In this document: piece by piece, positions 35,191-44,140 of the stretch
Layout of the letters: every line of letters starts with the position of its first letter
Numbering within the stretch: position 1 is the first letter of the stretch
Assembly (NCBI GenBank): GCA_003075315.1
Contig: QDFQ01000001.1
Span: 1,035,998 to 1,099,997 of the forward strand
Source of the DNA: Arthrobacter sp. TPD3018
Lineage (GTDB): Bacteria; Pseudomonadota; Alphaproteobacteria; Sphingomonadales; Sphingomonadaceae
Length of the DNA: 64,000 bases
Reading direction: 5' to 3'
Translations under genes and position numbers: made by a program
The notes under the pieces: model-generated
Seen by the model: only the letters and a program-made list of their open reading frames with translations
What the model was told of the DNA's origin: nothing
Databases searched by the model: none

Positions 35191-35849
35191 GCGGTGGGCT
35201 GCTCGAATTGTTCGATAACCCAGTCTTCCTCCTGCGCGGCGGCGATCCAGTCCTGCATCCAGGGGTGCTGGACGACCGCGTCGATGTACGCGGCGGCGAA
35301 GCGCGCGATCGGCAGCTGGTAGGAGATGATGCGCGTGCAGACGGGGGCGAACATGATGTCCGCCGCGCCGAAATCGCCGAACAGGAAGGCGCCGTCGCTG
35401 CCGAAGCGGGCGCGGGCCTGCGCCCACAATTCCATGATGCGCTTGAGATCGATGATGACGTCGTCGTCGGGGCGCTTGGCCGGGAAGACCTGTCGGATGT
35501 TCATCGGGTGCTTGCGGCGCAGCGCGACGAAGCTGGCGTGCATTTCCGCTGCCATCGAGCGGGCCATGGCGCGTGCAGCCTCATCGGCGGGCCAGAAGCG
35601 GTCGCGCCCGACCTTGTCGGCGAGATAGTCGACGATGGCGAGACTGTCCCACACCACCGCGTCGCCATCCCACAGGATCGGCACCTTGCCCGACGAGGGC
35701 GCAAATTCGGCGCCTTCGCGGCGGCGGTCCCATTCGGCGTCGTACAGCGGCACGACGACCTCTTCGAAAGGGAGGCCGGATTGCTTGGCGGCGAGCCAGC
35801 CCCGCAGGGACCAGCTGGAATAGGCCTTGTTGCCGATGATGAGCTTCAT
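35187..35849 (-). CDS. glutathione S-transferase family protein
   Basis: The 220-residue protein has an N-terminal thioredoxin-like domain (MKLIIGNKAYSSWSLRGWLA; GKVPILWDGDAVVWDSLAIV with the glutathione-contacting Pro-Ile and Asp-Ser) and a helical C-terminal domain (AMARSMAAEMHASFVALRRK; FLFGDFGAADIMFAPVCTRI). Substrate is unknown. ATG 35849 is the natural start. It overlaps dapE by four bases. It is not part of a recognisable detoxification cluster. Confidence 0.9.
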   Translation of the reverse strand: MKLIIGNKAYSSWSLRGWLAAKQSGLPFEEVVVPLYDAEWDRRREGAEFAPSSGKVPILWDGDAVVWDSLAIVDYLADKVGRDRFWPADEAARAMARSMAAEMHASFVALRRKHPMNIRQVFPAKRPDDDVIIDLKRIMELWAQARARFGSDGAFLFGDFGAADIMFAPVCTRIISYQLPIARFAAAYIDAVVQHPWMQDWIAAAQEEDWVIEQFEQPTA

Positions 35850-35930
35850 GGTGGCTGGGTTAGCGGCGGGGTGGGGTGAGGTCCAGCGGGGCGAGGGGGC
35901 GGAAGATAGACAACATGAACACCTTAACGA

Positions 35931-35952
35931 AAACGATCGGGGGCGATCGTTT
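35931..35952. repeat. perfect 9-bp hairpin upstream of gst
   Basis: aaacgatcg (35931-35939) and cgatcgttt (35944-35952) flank a GGGG loop, 82 bases upstream of the gst start. It may be an operator dyad for gst or an isolated stem-loop. No promoter motif is obvious. Confidence 0.4.
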
Positions 35953-36160
35953 CGATTTGTGTGGTGATCGGGTGGGGAGGGGCGGGCTATCATCGGCCGC
36001 AGGGGTAGGCGGGCGCGGGGGTGTAGGACAGGGGGTGGATGATTCCGGTTTGATTGCGGGGGTTTGTGAGGGGGCCGGTCCAACACGCGTTGGGGGCGGT
36101 TTGGCGGTTGTTTTCCTTCGTCAACTTCGGGTCCCGCTGTCAGGCGTTGCAGAAGAAGGG

Positions 36161-36187
36161 GGATCCCGGCTCAAGGCCGGGATGACG
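36161..36187. repeat. CCCGG-type palindromic repeat unit
   Basis: ggatcccggctcaaggccgg followed by gatgacg forms an 8-bp stem (atcccggc/gccgggat) and ends in the same gatgacg tail as other repeat units of the window (for example 2431-2458). It is a single unit. Confidence 0.5.
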
Positions 36188-36223
36188 GGGGTTCTTGGGG
36201 GGCTTTGGTGGCCTTACTCACCG

Positions 36224-36331
36224 CGTCACCCCGGACTTAGTCCGGGGTCCACTTTGCGGCGAGGGGGACGGTTTGAGGCTCTTGCGTTCCCCTTGCGGCC
36301 CGGTGGACCCCGGAACAAGTCCGGGGTGACG
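36224..36331. repeat. inverted pair of the 44-bp repeat, copies 2 and 3
   Basis: Copy 2 (36224-36267) is the reverse complement of the 6811-6854 unit (cgtcaccccggacttagtcc to gcggcgaggggg). Copy 3 (36303-36331) carries gtggaccccggaacaagtcc and ggggtgacg in the opposite orientation. The two can fold into one long hairpin. They lie downstream of engB. Confidence 0.75.
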
Positions 36332-36379
36332 AGGTGAGTGGAAGAGGTTTCGGTGGCCTCGGTGGAAGGGCGTTTGCCC

Positions 36380-37045
36380 TCAGCCGATCGCTTCGATCAC
36401 CGCGGCGCGGAGTTCGGGGATGCCCATGCCGCCTTCGCTGGAGGTGGCGAGGATGTCGGGGTGGGCGGCGGGGCGTTTGCGCGCCTCTGCGGCGGTGCGG
36501 TCCATGACGTCCGCCAGTTCGGTCGCCTTCACCTTGTCGGCCTTGGTCAGGACGAGGCGGTAGCTGACGGCGGCCTTGTCGAGCATTTCGAGGATATCGC
36601 GGTCGACGTCCTTGATGCCATGGCGCGAATCGATGAGCACCAAGGCGCGCTTCAGCGTGTCGCGACCGCGGAGGAAGTCGTTGACCAGGAAGCGCCATTT
36701 CTTGACGACATCCTTGGGCGCCTTGGCGAAGCCGTAGCCGGGCATGTCGACCAGCCGGAAGGCGAGCGGGCTGCCGATGTCGAAGAAGTTCAATTCCTGC
36801 GTCCGGCCCGGCGTATTCGACGTGCGCGCCAAGCCGTTGCGCCCGGTGAGCGCATTGAGCAGCGACGACTTGCCGACGTTCGAACGGCCGGCGAACGCCA
36901 CCTCCGGCACCACGGGCGCTGGTAGATGTTCGAGGCTGGGGGCCGACTTCAGGAAGCCGACGGGCCCCGCGAACGTCTTGCGCGCCGCCTCGAGCATCTC
37001 GGGCGTGAAGCCCTCATGCTCGGGCGCTACGATGTCGTCGCTCAC
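36380..37045 (-). CDS. engB: ribosome biogenesis GTP-binding protein EngB/YsxC
   Basis: EngB is a small essential GTPase for 50S subunit assembly. The 221-residue protein has G1 [16 protein letters not shown] near residue 50, G2 [12 protein letters not shown]3 [14 protein letters not shown], and G4 LTKADKVK, with ATSSEGGMG as G5. It starts at GTG 37045, overlapping the yidC stop (GTGA). The order rpmH-rnpA-yidD-yidC-engB is conserved in alphaproteobacteria. The gap after it contains repeats rather than argB. Confidence 0.95.
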   Translation of the reverse strand: MSDDIVAPEHEGFTPEMLEAARKTFAGPVGFLKSAPSLEHLPAPVVPEVAFAGRSNVGKSSLLNALTGRNGLARTSNTPGRTQELNFFDIGSPLAFRLVDMPGYGFAKAPKDVVKKWRFLVNDFLRGRDTLKRALVLIDSRHGIKDVDRDILEMLDKAAVSYRLVLTKADKVKATELADVMDRTAAEARKRPAAHPDILATSSEGGMGIPELRAAVIEAIG

Positions 37046-38745
37046 TTGGCCGCCGCGATCTTGAGGTCGGGGTGGCGGGCGTAGAGGATGCGCTGCTGCA
37101 GGATCGCGAGGAAGTTGGACGCGATCCAGTAGACCTGCAGGCCGACCGGATAGCTGGCCATAACGAACATCAGCACCCAGGGGATCACCGCGAACACCTG
37201 CTTCTGCGTATCGTCCATCGGCGCCGGGTTCAGCTTGAACTGGAAGTACATCGAGATGCCGAGGATGATCGGCACGACGCCGATCGCGATCAGGTGCGGC
37301 GGGGTGAAGTGCAGATAGCCGAACAGGTTGACCGGGGTCAGCGGATCGGGCGCGGACAGATCCTTGATCCAGGCGACGAACGGCTGGTGCCGCATTTCGA
37401 TCGTCAGCATCAGCACCTTGTACAGCGCGTAGAAGATCGGAATCTGGATCAGCGTCGGCACGCAACCGGCGACGGGATTGACCTTTTCCGTCTTGTAGAG
37501 GCCCATGACCTCCTGCTGCATGCGCGGCTTGTCGTCCTTGTAGCGTTCCTGCAGCGCCTTCATCTTGGGCTGGAGCGCGCGCATCTTGGCCATGCTGGCG
37601 AACTGGCGCTGGGCGATCGGGAACATCAGGCCACGGATCGTGACCGTCAGCAGGATGATCGCGACGCCGAAGTTGCCGACCATGCGGAACAGCCAGTCGA
37701 GATAGGTGAAGATCGGCTTTTCGAGGATTTCGAACCAGCCCCAATCGATCGCCTTGTCGAGCTTGGTGACGCCCTGATCGTTCTCGTATTGCTGGAGTGC
37801 CTTCACTTCCTTGGCGCCCGCGAAGAAGCGCGTCGTCTGCGTGATCGCACGGCCCGGCGGCAACAGCTTGGGCGCGAAGGCGTAGTCGGCCTGATAGGCG
37901 GTGTTGGCGCCGGCACGGAACTGGCCGTCGAACTGGGCCTGCTGATCGGGGATCAGCGCGGTCAGCCAATATTTGTCGGTGAAGCCGAGCCAGCCGCCGG
38001 TGGTGGCGAACTTCTCGGGTGCCTTGTCGAGGTCCTTGAATTTGACGCCGTAATCCGCGCCGCCGTTGTGGACGGACATCGGGCCGGTGTGGATCTGCCA
38101 GGTGCCGGGGTCCTTCGACACGCCGACGCGGTTGACGTAGCCATAGGGGGCGACCGGCACCGGGGCGGCGCCGGCGTTCTGCACCGTCTGCTTGACGGTG
38201 AACATGTACTGATCGTCGACCGACAGTTCGATCGCGAAGCGTTGACCGCTGGCGTTGGTGGCGGTCAGCGTGACCGGCTTGCCGGGGGCGAGGATGGGCG
38301 ACGAGGCGGTCCAGACGGCATCACTCGCGGGCGGCTTCAGCCCGTCGTCACGCCAGCTGAAGCCGGCGAAATAGGCCTCCGGCGCGCCGCTCGGCGAGAG
38401 CAGGCGGATGGGCGGCGAGTCCTTGGCGATCGTTTCCTTGTACTTGACCAGTACGAGGTCATCGATGCGCGCGCCCTTCAGGTTGATCGAGCCCTGGAGC
38501 GTCGGAGTCTGGATGCGGACGCGCGGGGAATCGCCCAGCACCGCCTGGCGGCTGCGGATGGCGGCGGGCGCGTCGGCGGTGGGATCGGCGGTCTTCGCGG
38601 TCACCGGCACCGACTTGCCGTTGACGATCTTCGTCACCGGCGGGTTCGATACGGGGAAGAACTTGCCCTGGATCAGCGGCCACGCGAACAGGATCAGTGC
38701 CGCGATCACCGCGAACAGGACGAAATTCTGGCGTTCTTTGTTCAA
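37042..38745 (-). CDS. yidC: membrane protein insertase YidC
   Basis: YidC inserts and folds inner-membrane proteins, alone or with SecYEG. The 567-residue product has the N-terminal helix ([20 protein letters not shown]), a large periplasmic beta domain (to about residue 350), and the conserved insertase core with [20 protein letters not shown] containing the positively charged cavity Arg, then [20 protein letters not shown] and the later helices with [20 protein letters not shown]. The start is TTG 38745, with no in-frame ATG; GGGGCAAG lies upstream. It overlaps engB by four bases. Confidence 0.97.
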   Translation of the reverse strand: MNKERQNFVLFAVIAALILFAWPLIQGKFFPVSNPPVTKIVNGKSVPVTAKTADPTADAPAAIRSRQAVLGDSPRVRIQTPTLQGSINLKGARIDDLVLVKYKETIAKDSPPIRLLSPSGAPEAYFAGFSWRDDGLKPPASDAVWTASSPILAPGKPVTLTATNASGQRFAIELSVDDQYMFTVKQTVQNAGAAPVPVAPYGYVNRVGVSKDPGTWQIHTGPMSVHNGGADYGVKFKDLDKAPEKFATTGGWLGFTDKYWLTALIPDQQAQFDGQFRAGANTAYQADYAFAPKLLPPGRAITQTTRFFAGAKEVKALQQYENDQGVTKLDKAIDWGWFEILEKPIFTYLDWLFRMVGNFGVAIILLTVTIRGLMFPIAQRQFASMAKMRALQPKMKALQERYKDDKPRMQQEVMGLYKTEKVNPVAGCVPTLIQIPIFYALYKVLMLTIEMRHQPFVAWIKDLSAPDPLTPVNLFGYLHFTPPHLIAIGVVPIILGISMYFQFKLNPAPMDDTQKQVFAVIPWVLMFVMASYPVGLQVYWIASNFLAILQQRILYARHPDLKIAAAK

Positions 38746-38764
38746 GGTCTTGCCCCGTCGTAGC

Positions 38765-38977
38765 TCAAGGGACCGGGTCGGGTCCGTGCCCGCCCCATGG
38801 ATGGCAGCGCGCGATCCGCTTCACCGCCAGCCAGCCCCCTTTGACCGCGCCATAGCGGCGAAGTGCCGTGATTGCATAGGCCGAACAGGAGGGTTGGTAG
38901 CGGCAGCTGGGCGGCAGGATCAGCGATGGGCCAAGCTGCCAACCGCGCGCGATCAGGATGAGAAGGCGCGCGATCAC
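38765..38977 (-). CDS. yidD: membrane protein insertion efficiency factor YidD
   Basis: This 70-residue YidD protein assists membrane protein insertion with YidC. It has the amphipathic N-terminus ([20 protein letters not shown]) and the family cysteines in [19 protein letters not shown], then [18 protein letters not shown]. It starts at GTG 38977, overlapping the rnpA stop by four bases. It lies 19 bases before yidC. Its small size and position between rnpA and yidC are typical. Confidence 0.95.
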   Translation of the reverse strand: MIARLLILIARGWQLGPSLILPPSCRYQPSCSAYAITALRRYGAVKGGWLAVKRIARCHPWGGHGPDPVP

Positions 38978-39372
38978 CGTTTCGGCTTTCGGGGCCCGCG
39001 CGGTCGCGAAGGCGAATCCTCGCCGCGCGCGATCTTGCCCAGCGCTTTCGCGAATTCGGCCTTCAGCAGCGCATGGTCGCGCTCGATCCCGCCGTCCCGG
39101 CCGATCAGAACGTGGTCGGCGCCGCGGATGCCGCCGGCCGGCAACAGCTCACGCGCCAACGCCCGCAACCGCCGTTTCATGCGGTTCCGGACGACGGCGT
39201 TGCCGATCTTCTTGGTGACGGTGAAGCCCACGCCCATGGCGGGGTCACCATCCTTGCGATCGTGCACCAGCAGGACGAATCCCGGCATCGGCGCGCGCCG
39301 CCCCGCATTCGCCGCGAGAAATTCGCTGCGACGCGAGAGAGTGCGGATGCCGGCGACGGCGCCGACATCCAC
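38974..39372 (-). CDS. rnpA: ribonuclease P protein component
   Basis: RnpA is the protein subunit of RNase P, which matures tRNA 5' ends. The 132-residue basic protein shows [18 protein letters not shown] near the N-terminus and the RNR motif [23 protein letters not shown] 39372 is eight bases past the rpmH stop; its ribosome-binding site is weak, so translation probably depends on rpmH. The C-terminus is rich in Pro, Arg and Lys. It overlaps yidD by four bases. Confidence 0.94.
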   Translation of the reverse strand: MDVGAVAGIRTLSRRSEFLAANAGRRAPMPGFVLLVHDRKDGDPAMGVGFTVTKKIGNAVVRNRMKRRLRALARELLPAGGIRGADHVLIGRDGGIERDHALLKAEFAKALGKIARGEDSPSRPRGPRKPKR

Positions 39373-39380
39373 GGGCGTAC

Positions 39381-39515
39381 TTACGCCGACAGCTTCTTGC
39401 GGCCGCGTGCGCGGCGCGCACGGATCACCGCACGACCGCCGACGGTCGCCATCCGCGAGCGGAAGCCGTGGCGACGCGCACGCACCAGGTTGCTCGGCTG
39501 AAAGGTCCGCTTCAT
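39381..39515 (-). CDS. rpmH: 50S ribosomal protein L34
   Basis: The 44-residue ribosomal protein begins [20 protein letters not shown] and ends [12 protein letters not shown], matching L34 throughout. It is shorter than 60 codons but unmistakable. It is first in the leftward rpmH-rnpA-yidD-yidC-engB operon, with the candidate promoter at 39581-39609. Confidence 0.98.
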   Translation of the reverse strand: MKRTFQPSNLVRARRHGFRSRMATVGGRAVIRARRARGRKKLSA

Positions 39516-39580
39516 GATTCATCCCTCGGATACGTCGAAATAGAAAAGGGCCACCCCGAAGAGGCGGCCGTGATGGGGCG

Positions 39581-39609
39581 CGCTTAACCAGCAGGTGCGG
39601 CGAAGTCAA
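39581..39609 (-). promoter_or_regulatory. probable rpmH operon promoter
   Basis: On the minus strand TTGACT (39609-39604), a 17-base spacer and TAAGCG (39586-39581) precede rpmH by 65 bases. The layout matches the rpsT promoter (TTGACC-N17-TAAGGG), as expected for ribosomal protein genes. The leader between includes the GC-rich dyad near 39549-39570. Confidence 0.5.
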
Positions 39610-39776
39610 TGCGGTGACGCGGGCCGCGGTGGGAGAGGGGACCGTCATGGCGCGCGATGTGGCGCTTGTGTGTTACATCTACAAGACGCGCTGCAACGCT
39701 GGTGCGCGCGATCGATCCGAAATGGTCATTCCCCGTCCCGCGAAAGCGGCTATGACCGAACCCTGGGGGGACGGAC

Positions 39777-41285
39777 ATGACGGCGATCGTGCGGACGGTG
39801 GCGTATCTGGGGCTGGAAGCGCGCGGCGTCGAGGTACAGGTGCAGCTGATCGCGGGCCTGCCCGCCTTCAATGTCGTGGGCCTGGGCGACAAGGCGGTGG
39901 CGGAAAGCCGCGAGCGTGTGCGCGGCGCGATCGCGGCGATGGGGCTGGCGCTGCCGCCCAAGCGGATCGTCGTCAACCTGTCGCCCGCCGATCTGCCCAA
40001 GGAAGGCGCGCATTTCGATCTGCCGATCGCGCTGGCGCTGCTAGGCGCGATGGGCGTCGTCGATGTCGAGGCGCTCAGCCAGTATCTCGTCGTCGGCGAG
40101 CTGGGGCTCGACGGGCGGATCGCGCCGTCGCCGGGCGTGCTGCTCGCCGCGCTGCATGCGGGGGGCGAGGGGCTGGGGCTGATCTGTCCCGCGGCGAAGG
40201 GGAGCGAGGCGGCATGGGCGGGATCGGTCGAGGTGCTGGCGGCGCCGGACCTGTTGTCGCTGATCAACCATTTCAAAGGCCATGGCCTGCTGGGCGCGCC
40301 GGTGCCGGGCGAGGTCGAACCATCGGGCCACGGCCCGGACCTGCGGCAGGTGAAGGGGCAGGAGGTCGCCAAGCGCGCGCTGGAGATCGCCGCAGCGGGT
40401 GGACACAATCTGCTGATGGTCGGGCCACCGGGGGCGGGCAAATCGCTGATGGCGTCGTGCCTGCCCGGCATCCTGCCGCCGCTCGATGCCGCCGAGGCGC
40501 TGGAGGTGTCGATGGTCCAGTCCGTCGCGGGGACGCTGACCGGCGGGCGGCTGACGCGCAACCGCCCGTTCCGCAGCCCGCATCACAGCGCGTCGATGGC
40601 GGCGTTGACCGGCGGCGGGCTGAAGGTGAAGCCGGGTGAGGTGAGCCTCGCGCATCTCGGCGTGCTGTTCCTCGACGAACTGCCGGAGTTCCAGCGCGCG
40701 GTGCTCGATTCGCTGCGCCAGCCATTGGAGGCGGGGGTGGTCAGCGTCGCGCGCGCCAATGCGCACGTCACCTTTCCGGCGCGGGTGCAGCTGGTCGCGG
40801 CGATGAACCCGTGCCGGTGCGGGCATCTGGGCGATGCCAGCCTCGCCTGCGCCCGCGCGCCGAAATGCGCCGCGGATTATCAGGCGAAGGTGTCGGGCCC
40901 GCTGCTCGACCGCATCGACCTGCACGTCGAGGTTGCCGCGGTCAGCGCCGCCGATCTCGTCCTGCCGCCGCCGAAGGAAGGATCGGCCGAGGTCGCCGCG
41001 CGCGTCGCCACCGCCCGCGCGATCCAGAGCGCACGCTATGCGGGAGAGGCGCCGCGGACCAACGCCGAGGCGGACGGCACGGTGCTGGACGCGGTTGCGA
41101 CCCCCGACGATGCCGGCCGCCGCCTGCTCGCCCAGGCCGCCGAAGCGACCCGCATGTCCGCGCGTGGCTATACCCGCGTGCTGCGCGTCGCGCGGACCAT
41201 CGCCGATCTGGCGGGCGCGGACGATGTGGGGCGCCTTCATGTTGCCGAGGCGTTGAGCTATCGACGACGGGCGCCGACCAGCTAA
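39777..41285 (+). CDS. comM: YifB/ComM-family AAA+ ATPase
   Basis: The 502-residue protein is a Mg-chelatase-like AAA+ helicase. In competent bacteria ComM drives branch migration during natural transformation. It has an N-terminal ribosomal-S5-like domain (FNVVGLGDKAVAESRERVRG), Walker A VGPPGAGKSLMASCLPGILP, the FRSPHHSASMAALTGGG segment, Walker B GVLFLDELPEF, and a C-terminal domain with the NPCRCGHLGD cysteines. The ATG at 39777 has GGGGGGACGG upstream. No other competence gene is nearby. Confidence 0.95.
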   Translation: MTAIVRTVAYLGLEARGVEVQVQLIAGLPAFNVVGLGDKAVAESRERVRGAIAAMGLALPPKRIVVNLSPADLPKEGAHFDLPIALALLGAMGVVDVEALSQYLVVGELGLDGRIAPSPGVLLAALHAGGEGLGLICPAAKGSEAAWAGSVEVLAAPDLLSLINHFKGHGLLGAPVPGEVEPSGHGPDLRQVKGQEVAKRALEIAAAGGHNLLMVGPPGAGKSLMASCLPGILPPLDAAEALEVSMVQSVAGTLTGGRLTRNRPFRSPHHSASMAALTGGGLKVKPGEVSLAHLGVLFLDELPEFQRAVLDSLRQPLEAGVVSVARANAHVTFPARVQLVAAMNPCRCGHLGDASLACARAPKCAADYQAKVSGPLLDRIDLHVEVAAVSAADLVLPPPKEGSAEVAARVATARAIQSARYAGEAPRTNAEADGTVLDAVATPDDAGRRLLAQAAEATRMSARGYTRVLRVARTIADLAGADDVGRLHVAEALSYRRRAPTS

Positions 41286-41302
41286 GCCGTATTGCGGAGG
41301 GC

Positions 41303-41614
41303 ATGATGATGCCTGAGGACACGCCGGCGTGGGACGACGCCTTCGGTGCCGCGTTGATCGGCAAGCGCGTCCTCGTCGGCATCACGAGACAGACCGCAAC
41401 GGGGCTGTTGCAGGAGCAGGTGTTCGGTACGGTCGAGACGGCCGACGCGCATGGCATCGAGCTGGTGCTGGGCGGCACGCGGTTCGGCGAGCGGTTCGGT
41501 CTGCCGCCCGACCCCCGCGCCTTTCAGGCGGCGGCGCCGGGGTCCTATCGGCTGCGCTCCACCGGAGAGACGCTGACCGATCCCGACGTCACCGCAATGT
41601 GGACGATCGAATAG
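41303..41614 (+). CDS. uncharacterised small protein after comM
   Basis: I do not recognise this 103-residue protein by name. It has no signal or membrane segment. It contains WDDAFGAALIGKRVLVGITR and later ELVLGGTRFGERFGLPPDPR, and ends DVTAMWTIE. The predicted fold is mostly beta. Three ATG codons in a row (41303, 41306, 41309) follow GGAGG, so the exact start is uncertain by two residues. It is 17 bases after comM and is probably co-transcribed. Confidence 0.75.
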   Translation: MMMPEDTPAWDDAFGAALIGKRVLVGITRQTATGLLQEQVFGTVETADAHGIELVLGGTRFGERFGLPPDPRAFQAAAPGSYRLRSTGETLTDPDVTAMWTIE

Positions 41615-41685
41615 GTGCGGTTGGGGCGGCGATCCGGCGAGGACCGGCGGGGCGCACTTTCTTGTCCGGTTCGGGCGGGCAACCC

Positions 41686-41714
41686 TTGCGGTGCGCGGCA
41701 TGACCCGCTAGGCG
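41686..41714 (+). promoter_or_regulatory. possible tRNA-Leu promoter
   Basis: TTGCGG (41686-41691), a 17-base spacer and TAGGCG (41709-41714) end 13 bases before the tRNA gene. The spacing and position suit a tRNA promoter, but the -10 is poor. Confidence 0.35.
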
Positions 41715-41727
41715 CGCTGACTTCGCT

Positions 41728-41812
41728 GCCCCTGTGGCGAAATTGGTAGACGCATTCGACTCAAAATCGAACGCCGCAAGGCATGCTGGTTCGAGTCCGG
41801 CCAGGGGCACCA
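41728..41812 (+). tRNA. tRNA-Leu (anticodon CAA)
   Basis: The sequence folds as a class II tRNA. The acceptor stem pairs GCCCCTG (41728-41734) with CAGGGGC (41802-41808), with discriminator A and an encoded CCA. The anticodon stem TTCGA/TCGAA encloses CTCAAAA, giving anticodon CAA, which reads UUG. A short variable arm (around CGCCGCAAGGCATG) and the TpsiC arm GGTTCGAGTCC follow. The length of 85 bases is normal for tRNA-Leu. Confidence 0.97.
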
Positions 41813-41920
41813 TTTCCGGTCAAACAGAGGCATCGCGTGCTCTTTTGACGGGAGATCCGAACGAGCCCGCCCAAAGGCGCGCCGCCGGACCTTCGTTCCC
41901 GATCCCGTTCTGCGCTCCGC

Positions 41921-44086
41921 CTACCAGTTGCGGCGGTAGCCGATCGTCAGCGTGGCGCCGTTGGCGGGCACGCGGCTGCTGTTGAGGTTGCTGCGCAGCA
42001 GCTGGCTGTACACCGGGAAATATTGGGTATTGAACAGGTTCTCGATCCCCGCCGTGATCGTGTCCCGGTCGGTCGGGCGCCAGCGGCCGGTTACGTCGAA
42101 CACCGTATATTGTTCGACCTTGCGGCGGCCGAAGCTCTGCACGCCGTTCAGCCGATAGTCGCGGTCGCCCGACAGCAGTCCCTGAAACCGGATGTCGAGC
42201 CGCTCGACGGGGGTGACCTCGACATAGGCGGTGACCTTGAGCGGGGGGATGCGATAGCCGGTCATTGGGCGCGACGCGGCGGCGTTGGCGGGGCGTTCGC
42301 GGCCGCGGATCCAGGTGGCGGTCGCGCCGGCCCGGACGCGGTCGATCGGTTCGCCGACGTCGAGCGATCCCTCGAGGCCGCGGATGCGCTCGGCGGTGCG
42401 TACCAGGATCAGGCCGTTGTTGAGGCTCTGCACGTCGCCCAGTTCGGACGTGGTGCGGAATGCGGACGCGGTCATGCGCGCCTTGCCGAACCGGCCACGC
42501 CAGCCGACTTCATAGCTGTCGATCCGGACCGGCTGCAGGTCGGAATTGCGGATGTTGAAGCCGAGGTTGGCGTTGCGCAATTGCAGCCCAATATCGGGCA
42601 ACTGGAAGCCTTGCGAAAAGGTCGCAAAAAAATCCTGACCCGCAACCGGGGTCACCGTCGCGCTGCCGTTGAAGGTCCAGGCGCCATAGGAAATGGTGCC
42701 GCCGGGGATCGTGCCCGGCCGCGCCGCACGCGATTGCGAGAGCGGGATGAAGTCGTCGAAGCGGGCGCGGGCACGATCGTAACGGGCGCCCCCTTCGACC
42801 GCGAGCCAGTCGGCGAACCGGTGCTGCGCCTGGACGAAGCCGCCATGGGTCAGCGTCGTCAATTCCGGCATGTAGAGAAGCGTCGCGATCCGGTTGAACA
42901 CCAGCCCCCGGCTCGCGTCATAAGCGACGGGGTCGAACACATCGAGCGGCATGTCGCTCTGTTCGTGGGTGAGATCGCCACCCCAGGTGAGCGAGCTGCG
43001 CTCCCCTAGCGGTGTCTCGATCGTCAGTCGGCCGCCGAAGACCCGGCTGTTCTGCGTCACCTGATCGACGTTGCGTCCGCGTGTCGCGATGCCGCGCGCA
43101 TCGAAGGGCGTGTAGCGCGAGAAGAAGTCGCGGTAATAGCCGAGCGCGGTCAGCCGGCTGCCGAGGACGTCGCGCGCGGCGAGGTTTGCGGTCAGCACCG
43201 TGCTGTAGAGCTGGTTCTGGTTGGCGAGCTGGATCCCGCGCAGGGGGCGGGCGGCGGCCGCGCCGGCGGGCAGGCGGTCGACCGCGGGGTCGGAGACGAA
43301 ATCGGTATGCTGATCGGCGCGGTAATGGCTGGCCGACAGCTGGACATAGGCTCCGCCGACGCGCAGCCCGGCCTTGCCGCCGACGTTCCACACGTTGCTG
43401 TCGAACAGGTCGCCCTGGCTGGGTTCGGGCGCGCGGCGGTTGCCGTTGCCGTCGAACCCGCCGCCGATCCGCTGATAGCCGCCGTTGACGATGAAGTCGA
43501 AGCTGCCCGCCGAGCCCGAGACGAATTGCTGTACCCGGCCACCCAGACTGTCGGTCGTCAGGTTGGAGAGCGATCCGGTGCCCGCCAGCACCGTTTCCGC
43601 CCGGAGCGGCCCGCCGGCGGGGCGGGTGTTGATCGAGATGATGCCCCCGGTCGCACCGCTGCCGTACATCGCGCTGCTGCCGCGCAGCACCTGCACCTGT
43701 GCGATGTCGGAGGGTTCGAGGCCGATGAGGCCGCGTGCGCTGTCGCGGTTCGTGTTGTACGGCACGCCATCGACCAGGATCAGCGCTCCGCGCCCACGCA
43801 ACGTCTGGCCGAAATCGGTGATCGTGCGGCTGGAATCGGCGAGGCCCGGCACCGTCTTGGCAAGGATGGTCGCCAGCGTATCCGACGCGGACCGGGCGAG
43901 TTCGATCTGGCTTTGATCGATCGTGGTCAGCTGATGGCCCGACGCGACGATATCGCTGCGCGAGCGCTGTGCCGTGACGACGATGTCGTCGACATTGGCC
44001 TCGTCCTGTCGAGGGGGAGCGGTCTGCGCGGTCGCGGCCGTCGTTCCCAACAGCGCGCTGACGATGGTCAGATACACATACTTCAT
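41921..44086 (-). CDS. TonB-dependent receptor, probably for a ferric siderophore
   Basis: This 721-residue outer-membrane receptor has a signal peptide (SALLGTTAATAQTAPP), a TonB box-like segment (DDIVVTAQRS near residue 34) and a plug domain with VDGVPYNTNRDSARG, VQVLRGSSAMYGSGATGGII. A 22-strand barrel follows, ending NGATLTIGYRRNW with the terminal aromatic. Receptors with this IELARSASDTLATILAKTVP plug type usually import ferric siderophores. The exact ligand cannot be read. The ATG at 44086 has AGGGGGCGG upstream. A nested dyad resembling a Fur-type operator overlaps its promoter. Confidence 0.92.
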   Translation of the reverse strand: MKYVYLTIVSALLGTTAATAQTAPPRQDEANVDDIVVTAQRSRSDIVASGHQLTTIDQSQIELARSASDTLATILAKTVPGLADSSRTITDFGQTLRGRGALILVDGVPYNTNRDSARGLIGLEPSDIAQVQVLRGSSAMYGSGATGGIISINTRPAGGPLRAETVLAGTGSLSNLTTDSLGGRVQQFVSGSAGSFDFIVNGGYQRIGGGFDGNGNRRAPEPSQGDLFDSNVWNVGGKAGLRVGGAYVQLSASHYRADQHTDFVSDPAVDRLPAGAAAARPLRGIQLANQNQLYSTVLTANLAARDVLGSRLTALGYYRDFFSRYTPFDARGIATRGRNVDQVTQNSRVFGGRLTIETPLGERSSLTWGGDLTHEQSDMPLDVFDPVAYDASRGLVFNRIATLLYMPELTTLTHGGFVQAQHRFADWLAVEGGARYDRARARFDDFIPLSQSRAARPGTIPGGTISYGAWTFNGSATVTPVAGQDFFATFSQGFQLPDIGLQLRNANLGFNIRNSDLQPVRIDSYEVGWRGRFGKARMTASAFRTTSELGDVQSLNNGLILVRTAERIRGLEGSLDVGEPIDRVRAGATATWIRGRERPANAAASRPMTGYRIPPLKVTAYVEVTPVERLDIRFQGLLSGDRDYRLNGVQSFGRRKVEQYTVFDVTGRWRPTDRDTITAGIENLFNTQYFPVYSQLLRSNLNSSRVPANGATLTIGYRRNW

Positions 44087-44099
44087 TACCGCCCCCTAA

Positions 44100-44140
44100 T
44101 TGACTACGATTCGCAATAGCAACATTGCAAAGTGAGTCAA
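44100..44140 (-). promoter_or_regulatory. TonB receptor promoter with Fur-like nested dyad
   Basis: Leftward, TTGACT (44140-44135), a 16-base spacer and TATTGC (44118-44113) form a promoter 27 bases from the receptor start. Between and over these lie an 8-bp dyad ttcgcaat / attgcaaa (44111-44118 and 44124-44131) and an outer pair ttgact / agtcaa (44100-44105 and 44135-44140). A dyad centred between -35 and -10 is where an iron repressor such as Fur would bind. The assignment to Fur is inference. Confidence 0.5.

Larger units (their letters stand above)
35850..36379. other. 530-base non-coding gap with several repeats
   Basis: No gene is supported: a 153-codon open frame across it is glycine-rich low complexity spanning the repeats. 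The stretch holds a perfect 9-bp hairpin aaacgatcg-gggg-cgatcgttt (35931-35952), a palindrome ggatcccggctcaaggccgg plus gatgacg (36161-36187), and an inverted pair of the 44-bp repeat (36224-36331). It is a dense landing zone for dispersed repeats between gst and engB. Confidence 0.6.

Noticed and set aside
35876..36337. 153-codon open frame in the gst-engB gap
   Set aside because: It is glycine-rich, spans several dispersed repeats and lacks a ribosome-binding site.
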